64,000 nucleotides of DNA. It comes from Haladaptatus halobius (GTDB taxonomy: Archaea > Halobacteriota > Halobacteria > Halobacteriales > Haladaptataceae). Below, piece by piece: positions 37,778-46,364 of the stretch (position 1 is the first letter of the stretch; each line of letters starts with the position of its first letter). The stretch spans positions 2,542,001 to 2,606,000 of the forward strand of contig NZ_CP085335.1 of the NCBI RefSeq assembly GCF_020618475.1, in the 5' to 3' direction. A program made the translations under genes and the position numbers. The notes beneath the pieces were generated by a model. That model saw only the letters and a program-made list of their open reading frames with translations. It had not been told where the DNA came from and made no database searches.

Positions 37778-38509
37778 ATGACCGAAGGCCCCGAGGAATC
37801 GCCCGCGAACCGCGAATCATCCACAGACCGCGAACCGGCCACCGAACCCGAACCCCCCTCAGACCGCGAGTCGCCGGTCGGAAAACCCGTCATTCGCGGG
37901 GACGAGACCATCACCGGCGAACGCGCCGACGAAGCGAAAGCGTTCGACCCGACCGACCCCGAGAGCGTCGCCGAGGCGGCGGCGACAGTTCGGGCGTTCG
38001 CGGAAGGGAGCGCCGGGAGCGAGGACAACGTCTACATGCTCCGGGGGGCCGCAGCCTGCGCCGCGCTCGTCCGGGGCGAGGGGTCGTACAAGGGTGCCGC
38101 GGAGCGGGCGGGCGGCGATGCGACGGTGGCGTTCATCCGAAAGTGGGCGCGGGTACACGACCTCCCGCGGTCGATTCGACGCCACGTCGCGCTCGGCTAC
38201 ATCGCGCCGACGGCGGCCAAGCACGTCGCGCGGGTTGGCGGCGACGCTCGCTACCAACTCGCATGGGCCATCCTCGACGATTCGCTGACCGTTCGGGAGG
38301 TGCGCTCCATCGTCAGCGAGATAAACGACGGGACGCCCGCGGAACGAGCACTGCGCGACCACGGCGTCACTCCCGGACGGGTGGCGCTCACCCTCCCGTC
38401 CGAGGTATACCGCGAACTCCGGCGCGAGGCCGCGCTCGCGGACGAGGAGCCGGAAGACGTGGTCGTTCGGGCGTTGAAACGCGAACTCGGCTTGGCGGAG
38501 AGCGATTAG
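37778..38509 (+). CDS. DUF7119-like haloarchaeal protein with helical DNA-binding look
   Basis: A 243-residue protein. The N-terminal 75 residues are acidic and disordered (many E, P, S, D). The remainder is helical: MLRGAAACAALVRGEGSYKG, ARVHDLPRSIRRHVALGYI, then HVARVGGDARYQLAWAILDD, ending with a ribbon-helix-helix-like VALTLPSEVYRELRREAALA. This matches my memory of the haloarchaeal DUF7119 family; ParB/RHH-like DNA binding is a guess. Its stop overlaps that of the M20 peptidase gene by four bases. Confidence 0.75.
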   Translation: MTEGPEESPANRESSTDREPATEPEPPSDRESPVGKPVIRGDETITGERADEAKAFDPTDPESVAEAAATVRAFAEGSAGSEDNVYMLRGAAACAALVRGEGSYKGAAERAGGDATVAFIRKWARVHDLPRSIRRHVALGYIAPTAAKHVARVGGDARYQLAWAILDDSLTVREVRSIVSEINDGTPAERALRDHGVTPGRVALTLPSEVYRELRREAALADEEPEDVVVRALKRELGLAESD

Positions 38510-39798
38510 TCGAGGAATCCGCGAGCCGCGTCGGCTAGCACCGCGCCCGCCGTCTCCACGTCCGGCCAGTGAACCGTCTCGTTCGGGAAGTGCGCCTGTT
38601 CGATGGTGCCCGGGCCGAACAGGGCGGTCGGGATTCTGGCGGCGACGTAGTGGCGCGAGTCCGCACCGTAGGTCGCCCCGCGGGGGGTGGTGTCGAGGTC
38701 GTGGTCGGCCATCGCCGACCGGAGCGCGGCGACGACCGGTTCGTCGGCGTCGGTCTCCGCGGCCTCGAACTGGATGGAGAATCGCTCGAACTCGGGCGGA
38801 TGCTCGGCGAGCCATTCGTCTTCCGCGACCAGCTCGGCGAGGCGGTCTTCGTACGCCGCCTCGACCTCAGCGACCGTCTCGCCCGGCGCGACGCCAATGC
38901 GCATCTCGGCGGTCAGGTTCGCCGGCACGGTCGACGACCACGTGCCCGCTTCGACCGTGCCGACGACGACCGGCCACGGAACCTCGAACCCCTCGTAGAG
39001 GGGGTGAGTGACCGACTCGCTTCTCTCGGCTTCGAGTTCGAAGAACGCCCGTCGGATTCGCTCGAAGTGCGGGAGGATGCTCTCCCCGCGCCAGCGCGTG
39101 GCCGCGTGCGCGGAGCGCCCCGCGAGACGGAGGCGTTTCATCATGCTCCCCTCGGTGGCGACGACCGGCGTGAGGTCGGTCGGCTCCGCGACGATGGCCG
39201 CGTCGCGCTCGAATGGGTAGGGCGACGAGTGGGCGGCCGCCGTCGCACCCAGTCCGCCTTCCTCCTCGCCAACGACACTCTCGACGACGATTCGCCCGTC
39301 GAGGGTTTCCGATTCGGCCCGCTCCGCGATGTGTTTCGCCGCGAAAACGCAGGCCGCCAGCCCGGACTTCATGTCCGCCGCGCCGCGGGCGACGAGGTTC
39401 TCGCCGGTTTCGTCCCACGCCGGTTCGAAGGGGTCGGTGTCCCACGAGTCGCGGGCCACGGGCACCACGTCCACGTGGCCGTTCAGGACGAGCGTCGGGC
39501 CGGCCTCGGGACGCCCGAACTCCAGCACGCCCGCGACGTTCGGACGCTCGGCGAGGCTCGGCCCGTCGGCGCTGGCCTCGGTGTGCTCGATGTCGGCGGG
39601 ATCGTCGGGGAAGGAAGGGTGGTCGGCCAGTTTTTCGGCGTCGGCGAACCACTGGTAGGTTTCGAAGCCGAACTCGGCGAGTCGGTCGGCGAACCACTCC
39701 TGCGCCGGGGCTTCTCGCCCCCCAGTCGTGTCGAACGAGAGGAGTCGTTCGGTGAACTCTCGCAACTGGTCGCCCTGCGCGTCGGTGAACTCCGTCAT
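38506..39798 (-). CDS. M20 family peptidase (ArgE/DapE-like)
   Basis: A 430-residue zinc-dependent M20 amidohydrolase. Ligand motifs: LNGHVDVVPV, GAADMKSG, and the catalytic GEEEGGLGA; a dimerisation domain with SAHAATRWRGESIL lies between. It hydrolyses an N-acyl amino acid or peptide. ATG 39798 (MTEFTDAQGD) sits 28 bases after a TATA-like TTTACC and is chosen over an upstream in-frame start at 39897. Confidence 0.92.
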   Translation of the reverse strand: MTEFTDAQGDQLREFTERLLSFDTTGGREAPAQEWFADRLAEFGFETYQWFADAEKLADHPSFPDDPADIEHTEASADGPSLAERPNVAGVLEFGRPEAGPTLVLNGHVDVVPVARDSWDTDPFEPAWDETGENLVARGAADMKSGLAACVFAAKHIAERAESETLDGRIVVESVVGEEEGGLGATAAAHSSPYPFERDAAIVAEPTDLTPVVATEGSMMKRLRLAGRSAHAATRWRGESILPHFERIRRAFFELEAERSESVTHPLYEGFEVPWPVVVGTVEAGTWSSTVPANLTAEMRIGVAPGETVAEVEAAYEDRLAELVAEDEWLAEHPPEFERFSIQFEAAETDADEPVVAALRSAMADHDLDTTPRGATYGADSRHYVAARIPTALFGPGTIEQAHFPNETVHWPDVETAGAVLADAARGFLD

Positions 39799-39907
39799 GA
39801 TTCGACAGTCGCGGCCGGAACGGTAAATGTTGCTGACATCGGGCGGGCGTCGGGTTCCGGGCCGGAATGGTAAACGTTTAACCGTCACCACCCGCAACAG
39901 CAGTTGT

Positions 39908-39981
39908 GGGCTGGTAGCTCAGTTAGGCAGAGCGTCTGGCTTTTAACCAGACGGCCAGGGGTTCAAATCCCTTCCAGCCCG
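39908..39981 (+). tRNA. tRNA-Lys (TTT)
   Basis: A full cloverleaf: acceptor GGGCTGG pairs with CCAGCCC, D-arm GCTC...GAGC, anticodon stem TCTGG/CCAGA around loop CTTTTAA (anticodon TTT), and T-arm AGGGGTTCAAATCCCTT. The discriminator is G and CCA is not encoded. No intron is seen. Confidence 0.97.
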
Positions 39982-40155
39982 CTTTTGCGACGAACGACGG
40001 TGAGGAGCGAAGCAGCATGGGGAGTCCGAAGGCGAAGAACGCACACGGCGGTTTCGGTACTTCAAACGCTCACGAAATCCGTTAAATACACTTCCGTGTT
40101 AGCTGATACCCTACGTCTCCCATGACTTATCCGTGTCCGCTCCTTACTGATACGT

Positions 40156-40440
40156 GTGAGTGAAGAAACAGGGCGTCGAAATCTTCGGATGCCCACGAGT
40201 GACGAGATGTTCGGTGTCGTAACCCAGCACGACGGCGGAAACCACGTCCGCGTCCAGTGCGAGGATGGCGAAAACCGGATGGGACGGATTCCCGGCCGGA
40301 TGAAATACCGCACGTGGATCAACGAGGGCGACGTCGTCCTCGTCGAACCGTGGGACTGGCAGGACGAGAAAGCGAACATCGAGTGGCGCTACACGGGGCA
40401 GGACGCCGACCAGCTTCGGCGCGAAGGCCACATTCAGTAA
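40156..40440 (+). CDS. eif1A: Translation initiation factor aIF-1A (copy 2)
   Basis: A 94-residue paralogue of the aIF1A at 4932, starting GTG 40156 ([17 protein letters not shown]). The OB-fold core is kept ([48 protein letters not shown]), with differences mainly in the first strands. It lies 174 bases after tRNA-Lys. Two aIF1A genes are common in haloarchaea; division of labour is unknown. Confidence 0.93.
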   Translation: MSEETGRRNLRMPTSDEMFGVVTQHDGGNHVRVQCEDGENRMGRIPGRMKYRTWINEGDVVLVEPWDWQDEKANIEWRYTGQDADQLRREGHIQ

Positions 40441-40598
40441 TTCGCCCTCGAGGGTACGAACGTCTGCATACGGATTCTTATCGAGATCGGCGTCGAGATG
40501 CTTCTGTCCAATAGTACGCACGACGAACGACCGCCTCGCCCGAGACGCCCGCCGTCGTTCAGCAGATATTATAAGTTAGCCCGACACAGAACACGGAC

Positions 40599-40799
40599 AT
40601 GAACCGCTACGTCTCGGATTCGCTCGAACCGCTCGGAGGCGCTTTCGGGGTGCTCCTCGCCCTCGTCGGACTCGCAACGCTCGTCGGGATGCCGTGGGCG
40701 CACAAGTCCGGAAGCGTCCTGCTCATGCTCGGGCAGGTGCTCGGGGCGCTGGCCGCAGTCGGTATCGGCGGAGCTCTGGCGTGGATCGCGCGAACGTAA
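40599..40799 (+). CDS. Small two-helix membrane protein
   Basis: A 66-residue protein with two hydrophobic helices (GGAFGVLLALVGLATLVGMP and GQVLGALAAVGIGGALAWIA) joined by a short loop containing W and HK. A TATA-like ATATTATAA at about 40565-40573 lies 30 bases before ATG 40599, supporting a real leaderless gene. Function unknown. Confidence 0.7.
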   Translation: MNRYVSDSLEPLGGAFGVLLALVGLATLVGMPWAHKSGSVLLMLGQVLGALAAVGIGGALAWIART

Positions 40800-40905
40800 A
40801 AGGTTCTCTCGAATTCAACTCCGTTGAGATCGGCAGGACTTGCCACCCTCATCAATTAGCGTGAAAGAGAAAAATTCATGACATATAACCTCACTCTATC
40901 GAGAA

Positions 40906-41403
40906 ATGCCCTCCACCCGTCGCCGCTTCTTGATCGGGAGTGGCATCACGGTCGTGCTGCTCTCCAGGTGTACGCGCTTCGGCGATAACGCGGCCACCGT
41001 CGACGAATTGGAGGTCGAACTCGTGAACCAGACGAACGTCCGGCAGAGGTTTCACTTCGCCGTCGAAACGGCCGAAGGACTCGGAGAGTGGGAGTCGTGC
41101 GAATCCGTGGTGAGAAACCCCCCGAGAGTTACGACCCCGTCGCGATTCACGGCGTCGTGTTACGACCCCGTCGCGATTCACGGCGTCGTCGATGACCACC
41201 CGACGGGCGGTGAGTTGATCGGCATCGGCGGAGCGGAAACGGAGATATCTGTCTTCGAATTCTCTTCGAATACGGAATGGGTACGGAGCCGACTATCTTG
41301 CAAAGTTCTGACGTCCGCTGCTGACGAGACCGATTGCTCGTTCGCAGACGCAGTCGCTGTTCGGACAGGAACCGATGTGAAAAGGTGTTCCAATGGAGCC
41401 GTT
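40906..41403 (+). pseudogene. Secreted lipoprotein-like gene altered by a 31-bp duplication
   Basis: ATG 40906 opens MPSTRRRFLIGSGITVVLLS, a twin-arginine signal, with a lipobox-like LLSRC, then VDELEVELVNQTNVRQRFHF. At 41128-41189 a 31-base unit is repeated in tandem. With one copy the current frame would soon stop; with two it re-enters the frame YDPVAIHGVVDDHPTGGELI. A lost C in the CCCCCC run at 41118-41123 would explain why the duplication restores frame (net plus 30 bases). The open frame then runs to 41679, over the neighbouring gene on the other strand, so the true C-terminus is unclear and a further frameshift is likely. The end given is approximate. Confidence 0.5.
41128..41189 (+). 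repeat. 31-bp perfect tandem duplication
   Basis: Two identical 31-base copies, 41128-41158 and 41159-41189, each beginning GTTACGACCCCG and ending CGGCGTCGT. It lies inside a coding frame, and 31 is not a multiple of three, so the duplication itself shifts the frame. Confidence 0.9.
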
Positions 41404-41406
41404 CTC

Positions 41407-42219
41407 TTATCCTTTGAACGGCATGTAGGCGAGCATCGCCAGCAGCATCGCCGCGATGAAGCTGAGGATGGAGACGCCCCAGAGACCCGCGATTCGCTCT
41501 TGGAAGTGTCGTATCTCCGCCTGTTGTTCGTTGTAGGCTTTCACGTTCTGCGAGAGCAGAACCTTACTGCCTTCGCTGTGTGCCACGAACGTCTTGTTGT
41601 TCGGACCAAGTTGAACCCTCCCGCCGTCGGAGAGCGAGGTCGTGGTCGTCTTCGGTGCCGTCCACTGGAGAGTCACTGACTCCTTCGAGATGTTCGCGAT
41701 GGTCGTGGAATTGTTCTGGTACCGGAAGTTGTTCCCCTCGCGCAGCGTTCGGGTTTCGGGTTCGCCGAACTGCTGGCGCTTGTACTGCTCGACCGGGACG
41801 AGCGACTTGTTACCGCCGCTTCCGTTGACCACGACGTAAGTCTGGTTGCCCTGCTGAACGGTCTGCGTGTTGTTGGTCAGGTTCTGCACCTCGCGGAGCG
41901 TCGCCCTGTTCGGATTCGACTGGTTCGGGATGAGGAGGCGGAACGTCGTGTTGCCGCGCTCGACGGTGGAGTTGTTCTGTAACGCTGCCGAGTGGGTGGC
42001 CGACTGATTCGTCCACGCGACCTTCGCGGAACCGTCGCTGAGGGAGGTGACGTTGTACTGTCGCCCGTCGACGCTGAATTTCTGTCCCTGATTCGAGAGC
42101 GTCTTGTCGGGATTCTCGACCGAGACCGTCGGCTCCTGAGCGACTCCGATGAGTGAGTACGCCCCGGCAGCGATAACGAGAAAGACGGCGACGTAAATGC
42201 CCGCTGCTCGTCGTTGCAT
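41407..42219 (-). CDS. Membrane-anchored extracellular protein, unknown function
   Basis: A 270-residue protein with an N-terminal helix (GIYVAVFLVIAAGAYSLIG), an external domain of about 200 residues rich in N-glycosylation sequons (NNST, NQSN, NNTQ, NKS, NNST), and a C-terminal helix (LWGVSILSFIAAMLLAMLAY) before a short MPFKG tail. The type with two membrane anchors and a glycosylated loop is conserved in haloarchaea, but I know no function. Confidence 0.75.
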   Translation of the reverse strand: MQRRAAGIYVAVFLVIAAGAYSLIGVAQEPTVSVENPDKTLSNQGQKFSVDGRQYNVTSLSDGSAKVAWTNQSATHSAALQNNSTVERGNTTFRLLIPNQSNPNRATLREVQNLTNNTQTVQQGNQTYVVVNGSGGNKSLVPVEQYKRQQFGEPETRTLREGNNFRYQNNSTTIANISKESVTLQWTAPKTTTTSLSDGGRVQLGPNNKTFVAHSEGSKVLLSQNVKAYNEQQAEIRHFQERIAGLWGVSILSFIAAMLLAMLAYMPFKG

Positions 42220-42337
42220 ATCCTAGCCCCAGTCCGCGTGCAGTATAATGGTTACTTTTTGGCGACACCGCATCGGCATCCCGCCTGCGTGACACGGACG
42301 GCACGTCGAGGGGCGAAACCGACTACGACGAAAGCGG

Positions 42338-43471
42338 CTACGGACGAGTCGTGACGAAGACGACGCCGCCCCACGCGACGGCGACGAGACCCGCACCGAA
42401 CAGCAGCGGTCTGTACCCCGTGCTCACCACGAGCCCCGCGAACAGCACGGGGCCGACCGCCCGACCGAGGAACGTCGTGCTGTTGCGGATGCTCAGCGCG
42501 CCGGCGAGGAATCGAGGCGAAACGAGGCCGCTGATGGCCGCGTCCACCGAGGGCATGCTCAGACCAAGACCCGCACCGATGAAGACGACGCTGACGCCGA
42601 CCAGCAATGGGGTCGCAGCGAGCCAGAGACCGAATAGTCCGACGCCGTAGAGGACGAATCCGAGCGTGCCGTTCGAGAGGAATCGAGCGAAGAGACCGTT
42701 CTGCAAGGCGACGACGGACGCCAACTCAGCGACCATCACGACGAGACCGATGAGTACAGGAGAGAGGGAGAACTGTTCAGCGAGGAGAAAGGGGAGCGCG
42801 GTGAGCACCGACCCGAAGAGCAACACTTCGGTGAAGAAGGCGGTTCCGTAGAAGGTTATTGTCCGCCGACCGCCGAGCGCGGAGAGCGCGCCTCTGATGT
42901 ACGTGAGGCTTCGCGGTTCGCGCTCGCTTATCGGTTCGTCGAGGGTCAACAGGGCGAACGCGGCGACCGGTAGCCCGGCGAGATACGCCAAAAACGGCGC
43001 GTTCCACGCGTAGCCAACGAGGACGCCACCGACGAGGGGGTAGAGCGCCGCCCCCGCCGACAGCACCGCGGTGTTCACGCCGAGGACGGCGTTGCGCTGG
43101 ACGCCGTCGAACGCGTCCCCGATGAGCGTGACGGTCGTGATGAAGATGCCGGCGGCCGCAGTTCCTTGGAGGAGGCGGATTATCAGCAGGGTCGTGTAGT
43201 CGGGCGACAGCGCGAGCGCACCGCCGCACAGACTAAACACGAACAGCGACGGGACGAGGACGTATCGTCGTCCGAGTCGATCCGCCAGTATGCTGATGAA
43301 CGGGGAGAGGACGATGCCCGTCAGGAAGTACACCGAGATGAGCAAACTCGCCTGCGCGTCGGTGATGCCGAACGCGTTGCGGATGACCTGAAGCGCGGGG
43401 CTGACGAGCGGAACGACTAACGGTGCGAGCGTCGTGCTGGCGAGAACGACCTTGACCGTCGCAGCCCCCAC
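42338..43471 (-). CDS. MFS transporter
   Basis: A 377-residue major facilitator protein with about 12 helices. The loop 2-3 motif is ADRLGRRYVLVPSLFVFSL and the second half starts after a basic loop at about residue 200. It is short for the family and resembles bacterial multidrug or sugar effluxers; substrate unknown. Start is GTG 43471. Confidence 0.87.
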   Translation of the reverse strand: MGAATVKVVLASTTLAPLVVPLVSPALQVIRNAFGITDAQASLLISVYFLTGIVLSPFISILADRLGRRYVLVPSLFVFSLCGGALALSPDYTTLLIIRLLQGTAAAGIFITTVTLIGDAFDGVQRNAVLGVNTAVLSAGAALYPLVGGVLVGYAWNAPFLAYLAGLPVAAFALLTLDEPISEREPRSLTYIRGALSALGGRRTITFYGTAFFTEVLLFGSVLTALPFLLAEQFSLSPVLIGLVVMVAELASVVALQNGLFARFLSNGTLGFVLYGVGLFGLWLAATPLLVGVSVVFIGAGLGLSMPSVDAAISGLVSPRFLAGALSIRNSTTFLGRAVGPVLFAGLVVSTGYRPLLFGAGLVAVAWGGVVFVTTRP

Positions 43472-43616
43472 GGAACGGCGTCCCGCGTTCGTTCGCCGGG
43501 TACCGTCGTCATGCCACTCTCGACAACGGAAGCGGAGATATAGCCACGTTCGAGGTTCGGCAACCGACGGGCGAAATCATCTTTGGAGATGTTTATCGTA
43601 TTATAATATGTATTAT

Positions 43617-43829
43617 ATGTCTTATAGCTCTCATACTCAAAACGTCCGGTTTCCTCGGACTCGCGGTGATGATGTGTATCGGCGTCTATCAGTTCACGCT
43701 GTTAGCGGGCGGCAGTGGGAAGCGACGTTTGATATCGACGAAGCGTCACTACCGATCGCAGTCGAGGTGCTGACCGATGCTATTTGCACTGTTGCTCATC
43801 GTGATCCACTCGATTATTCTGAAGAATAA
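43617..43829 (+). CDS. HalOD1-like output domain protein, probably truncated
   Basis: A 70-residue frame from ATG 43617 (MSYSSHTQNVRF). It ends EATFDIDEASLPIAVEVLTD then AICTVAHRDPLDYSEE, resembling the first half of the haloarchaeal HalOD1 domain (a beta strand pair plus a helix before DPLDL). The usual second half with an LYDVIDPDAL-like strand is missing, because TAA comes at 43827. AT-rich promoter-like sequence precedes it. Confidence 0.45.
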   Translation: MSYSSHTQNVRFPRTRGDDVYRRLSVHAVSGRQWEATFDIDEASLPIAVEVLTDAICTVAHRDPLDYSEE

Positions 43830-44237
43830 AGAGGGCAATATCGAGCGCGTGAACTTGCCGGCTAGTGTAGTGCTTCGCGCCTCCATTAAGGCTGAAACTT
43901 CCTGTTTCAGCAGCAGAAATTGCACCACTGTGAACATAGCGGTTCTTGACTCTATGGGCGATATCCCTCGTTGTGCGGTTTGACCTGGCCCACTCCTATC
44001 AATTTGGCACTTTGTCTACACGTCTTCCACACGTTTCTTTCTGCGTTTGATCATCGCTAGAAGCATGGCGGATATCTTACTACTTATTCGATCGCCGATG
44101 TTGGAAGATCAGCCACATAGTGAAAATACAGAAACGCTACTGTATTCCTCCCTTACTCTTTTGTCCCCTCCGTTGAAGATGGGGCTTACCACTTGTATTT
44201 TGGATACCGTGGAACACCAATTCGGAACTGTAGTCCC
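43830..44237. other. AT-rich gap without a recognisable gene
   Basis: No gene supported. GCTGAAAC (43891-43898) and GTTTCAGC (43904-43911) form a perfect 8-base hairpin with a 5-base loop. The base composition drops clearly from here onward, marking the left side of an accessory island. Confidence 0.5.
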
Positions 44238-45260
44238 TCACGAGTTAACGAGTATGTCTTGGAGTTTTTCCGCCGAGAGGTTGCTTCCTGTGATTGGTAA
44301 AACGACGGTCTTCCCTGCAAGTTTGTCGCCCAATTGAACTGCAGCTGCAACACCGACGGCGGCTGCCCCCTCGGCTAATACTGCATCCTCGGTAAGAAGT
44401 TTCTGAATGGCAAATCGTATGTCGTCGTCTTCGACAAGCATCATCTTTGTCAGGTAGTCTTGCATAATCTGAAGCGGGAGTGCAAATGGGGTCCGTGTAT
44501 TGATTCCCTCAGCAAACGTATCAGCTTGCTCTTGGAGTTCAATCGTTCCCTCACTCCACGCTCGATAGACAGCATCAGCCCCGGTTGCCTGAACGCCAAT
44601 AACATCACCTCCGAGGAGTTTGCCAATCGTGAGTGCATAGGCTGAAGCACTGCTCCCTCCGCCGACAGGGTTAATTACAACATCCACTTCTGGACAGTCC
44701 TCCATAACTTCGAGACCAGCACTGGCACGGCCGGCAATCAGATGGGGCTCATTCCCACCGTGCACATACCGATATCCTTCCTTAGCTGCCTGTTGTTCAG
44801 CGTATTCGCGGGCTTCATCGAAATCCTGGCCGTGTTTGATGACGGTCGCACCAAGCCGCTTCATACTGCTGATTTTCGTCTGATTCTCGAGTGTCTCAGG
44901 AACGACGATAATTGCCGGAATATTGAATTCGCGTGCAGCTGTCGCCATCCCTTGGCCGTGATTGCCCATACTCGCCGTGATTAATCCTTTCTCACGAAAC
45001 TCTGGCTCAAGCTCGGCGACGAGGTTATAGAACCCCCGAATTTTGAAAGATCGTGTCGGAAGTGTATCCTCACGCTTGATCAACACATTAGCGTCAAGTT
45101 CGGCTGAGAGACTCTCACTACGCACTAACGGAGTTCGCGGGAGATACTGCCTGACTATTTGTTGTGCCTTATAGATGTCCCGTGTTGTGGGAGGGGTCAG
45201 GTCGTGATAAGAGAAGATCGTCGTCTTGTCTGGGGAGTTGACTGGTTTGTATGGTGGCAT
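44238..45260 (-). CDS. Threonine/serine dehydratase-like PLP enzyme
   Basis: A 340-residue fold-type II PLP enzyme. The PLP lysine is in TRSFKIRGFYN, the substrate loop is TASMGNHGQGMA, and the phosphate loop is NPVGGGSSASAYA. No C-terminal ACT regulatory domain, so it is a catabolic-type threonine ammonia-lyase or a related enzyme such as the hydroxyectoine-route EutB. Codon use is AT-richer than its neighbours, suggesting acquisition. Confidence 0.87.
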   Translation of the reverse strand: MPPYKPVNSPDKTTIFSYHDLTPPTTRDIYKAQQIVRQYLPRTPLVRSESLSAELDANVLIKREDTLPTRSFKIRGFYNLVAELEPEFREKGLITASMGNHGQGMATAAREFNIPAIIVVPETLENQTKISSMKRLGATVIKHGQDFDEAREYAEQQAAKEGYRYVHGGNEPHLIAGRASAGLEVMEDCPEVDVVINPVGGGSSASAYALTIGKLLGGDVIGVQATGADAVYRAWSEGTIELQEQADTFAEGINTRTPFALPLQIMQDYLTKMMLVEDDDIRFAIQKLLTEDAVLAEGAAAVGVAAAVQLGDKLAGKTVVLPITGSNLSAEKLQDILVNS

Positions 45261-46072
45261 CGGCTCGTCGATAGGAGTGCAAGTGAGTTAAGTGTCTACG
45301 GCAGGGATGATCGCGTCTTATTAGGGTTTACTACTCTTAGAGGAATTACAGGCGAGAATACCAGACCCTCAAGGGCGTGGATGCATCGCCGTTTTTATCT
45401 GTTTAAATCCCCCCTAATCGAAGTCTTAGATGCTCTCTCCGCGCATCTTGCATTGTCAATTCGATGGGGGCCATCGGATTCTGACAGTCTATAAACTGGC
45501 AGTTGATTGGGTGTTTGTCTTACCAAATAAGTACGCCCTCGGACGGCGGATCGACACAAAACAACCAAGTACCTCCAAGTCCCGTTCGTTTCCTGAACAA
45601 GATAGGAGTACCGGCCACGTGGCATAGCCAGTACCTCGTCGGGGTGCGAACCGTAACCATCCAAACTTAGCACGATCGGCTTGTGGGAGCCCCGCGTCTG
45701 TAGGCGCGGGAGGATGTCACACTAACCTGGAAAGGATCTATGGAGCGAGGTGCCAATGCTTAGCGTCCTCACTGGATTTTAGCAGCTCTCCGATATTCTT
45801 CTCTCGATGGGTGCGTAGTTGGTGCAAAGTTGGCCGCTTAGGAGCCGCAGGTGCTCGAAAATTTAATACCATGGCGAGCGTATCTACTTATCCCGTTGAG
45901 TAATCAGGGAAATCATCCCAGAAATCGACATGATCGTCGATCAGAACAAGTCGTAAATGTATCGCCGTCGGCAGTTCAAACGATCGTTAACCGAACGCCG
46001 TATCAATAGTATCCCTACCGTTCGACACTGACTTCCCGAAGGTTGATACGGTCGCTCCTGATACGTAAAAAC
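45261..46072. other. 812-base stretch of mobile-element debris, no intact gene
   Basis: Short open frames here have no recognisable family. The minus strand around 45880-45960 encodes a fragment (LVLIDDHVDFWDDFPDYSTG) that looks like part of a real protein but is closed on both sides. An isolated IS1341-type end lies at about 45686-45720. The stretch reads as accumulated insertion debris. Confidence 0.45.
45686..45720 (+). repeat. Isolated IS1341-type right-end hairpin
   Basis: GGGAGCCCCGCG-TCTGTAGG-CGCGGGAGGATGTCAC, read on the plus strand, has a stem CCCGCG/CGCGGG and the GGAGGATGTCAC tail typical of haloarchaeal IS200/IS605 (IS1341) right ends. No transposase precedes it in the same orientation, so it is a solo remnant. 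Confidence 0.6.
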
Positions 46073-46315
46073 ATGCCAAACTTTCGACTGCGACGGAACG
46101 GATGGGCGACGGTCAGTCTCGGGCTCTCCGTGGCATTCGCCGTTGTCGCATTCTCCTACTTCTCACTCGCGGGGGCTCCGTTACGCGGCGCGTTATTTGC
46201 GCTCCTCATCTTGTTGGCTGGTGGATGGGAGTATCGACGGAAACTGCAGGATACTGTTATTGCCGAGTCGTACGAGGCGGAAGCAGAGGCACAGCAGCGC
46301 AAGAATCGCCAGTAA
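46073..46315 (+). CDS. Small membrane protein, unknown function
   Basis: An 80-residue protein from ATG 46073 (MPNFRLRRNGWATV). Two hydrophobic segments (VSLGLSVAFAVVAFSYFSL and LRGALFALLILLAGGW) are followed by a charged tail with AEAEAQQRKNRQ. Its stop coincides with the inner edge of the adjacent IS element, so its C-terminus may have been altered by the insertion. Confidence 0.55.
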   Translation: MPNFRLRRNGWATVSLGLSVAFAVVAFSYFSLAGAPLRGALFALLILLAGGWEYRRKLQDTVIAESYEAEAEAQQRKNRQ

Positions 46316-46364
46316 CATCCTCCTTGCCGTAACGGCGAGGCTTCCAACGCATGGGGAATACCAG

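Noticed and set aside
43891..43911. Hairpin GCTGAAAC/GTTTCAGC as a terminator or MITE end
   Set aside because: No flanking target duplication, no second copy noticed and no clear gene end upstream within 60 bases apart from the truncated HalOD1 frame. Left as a simple hairpin.
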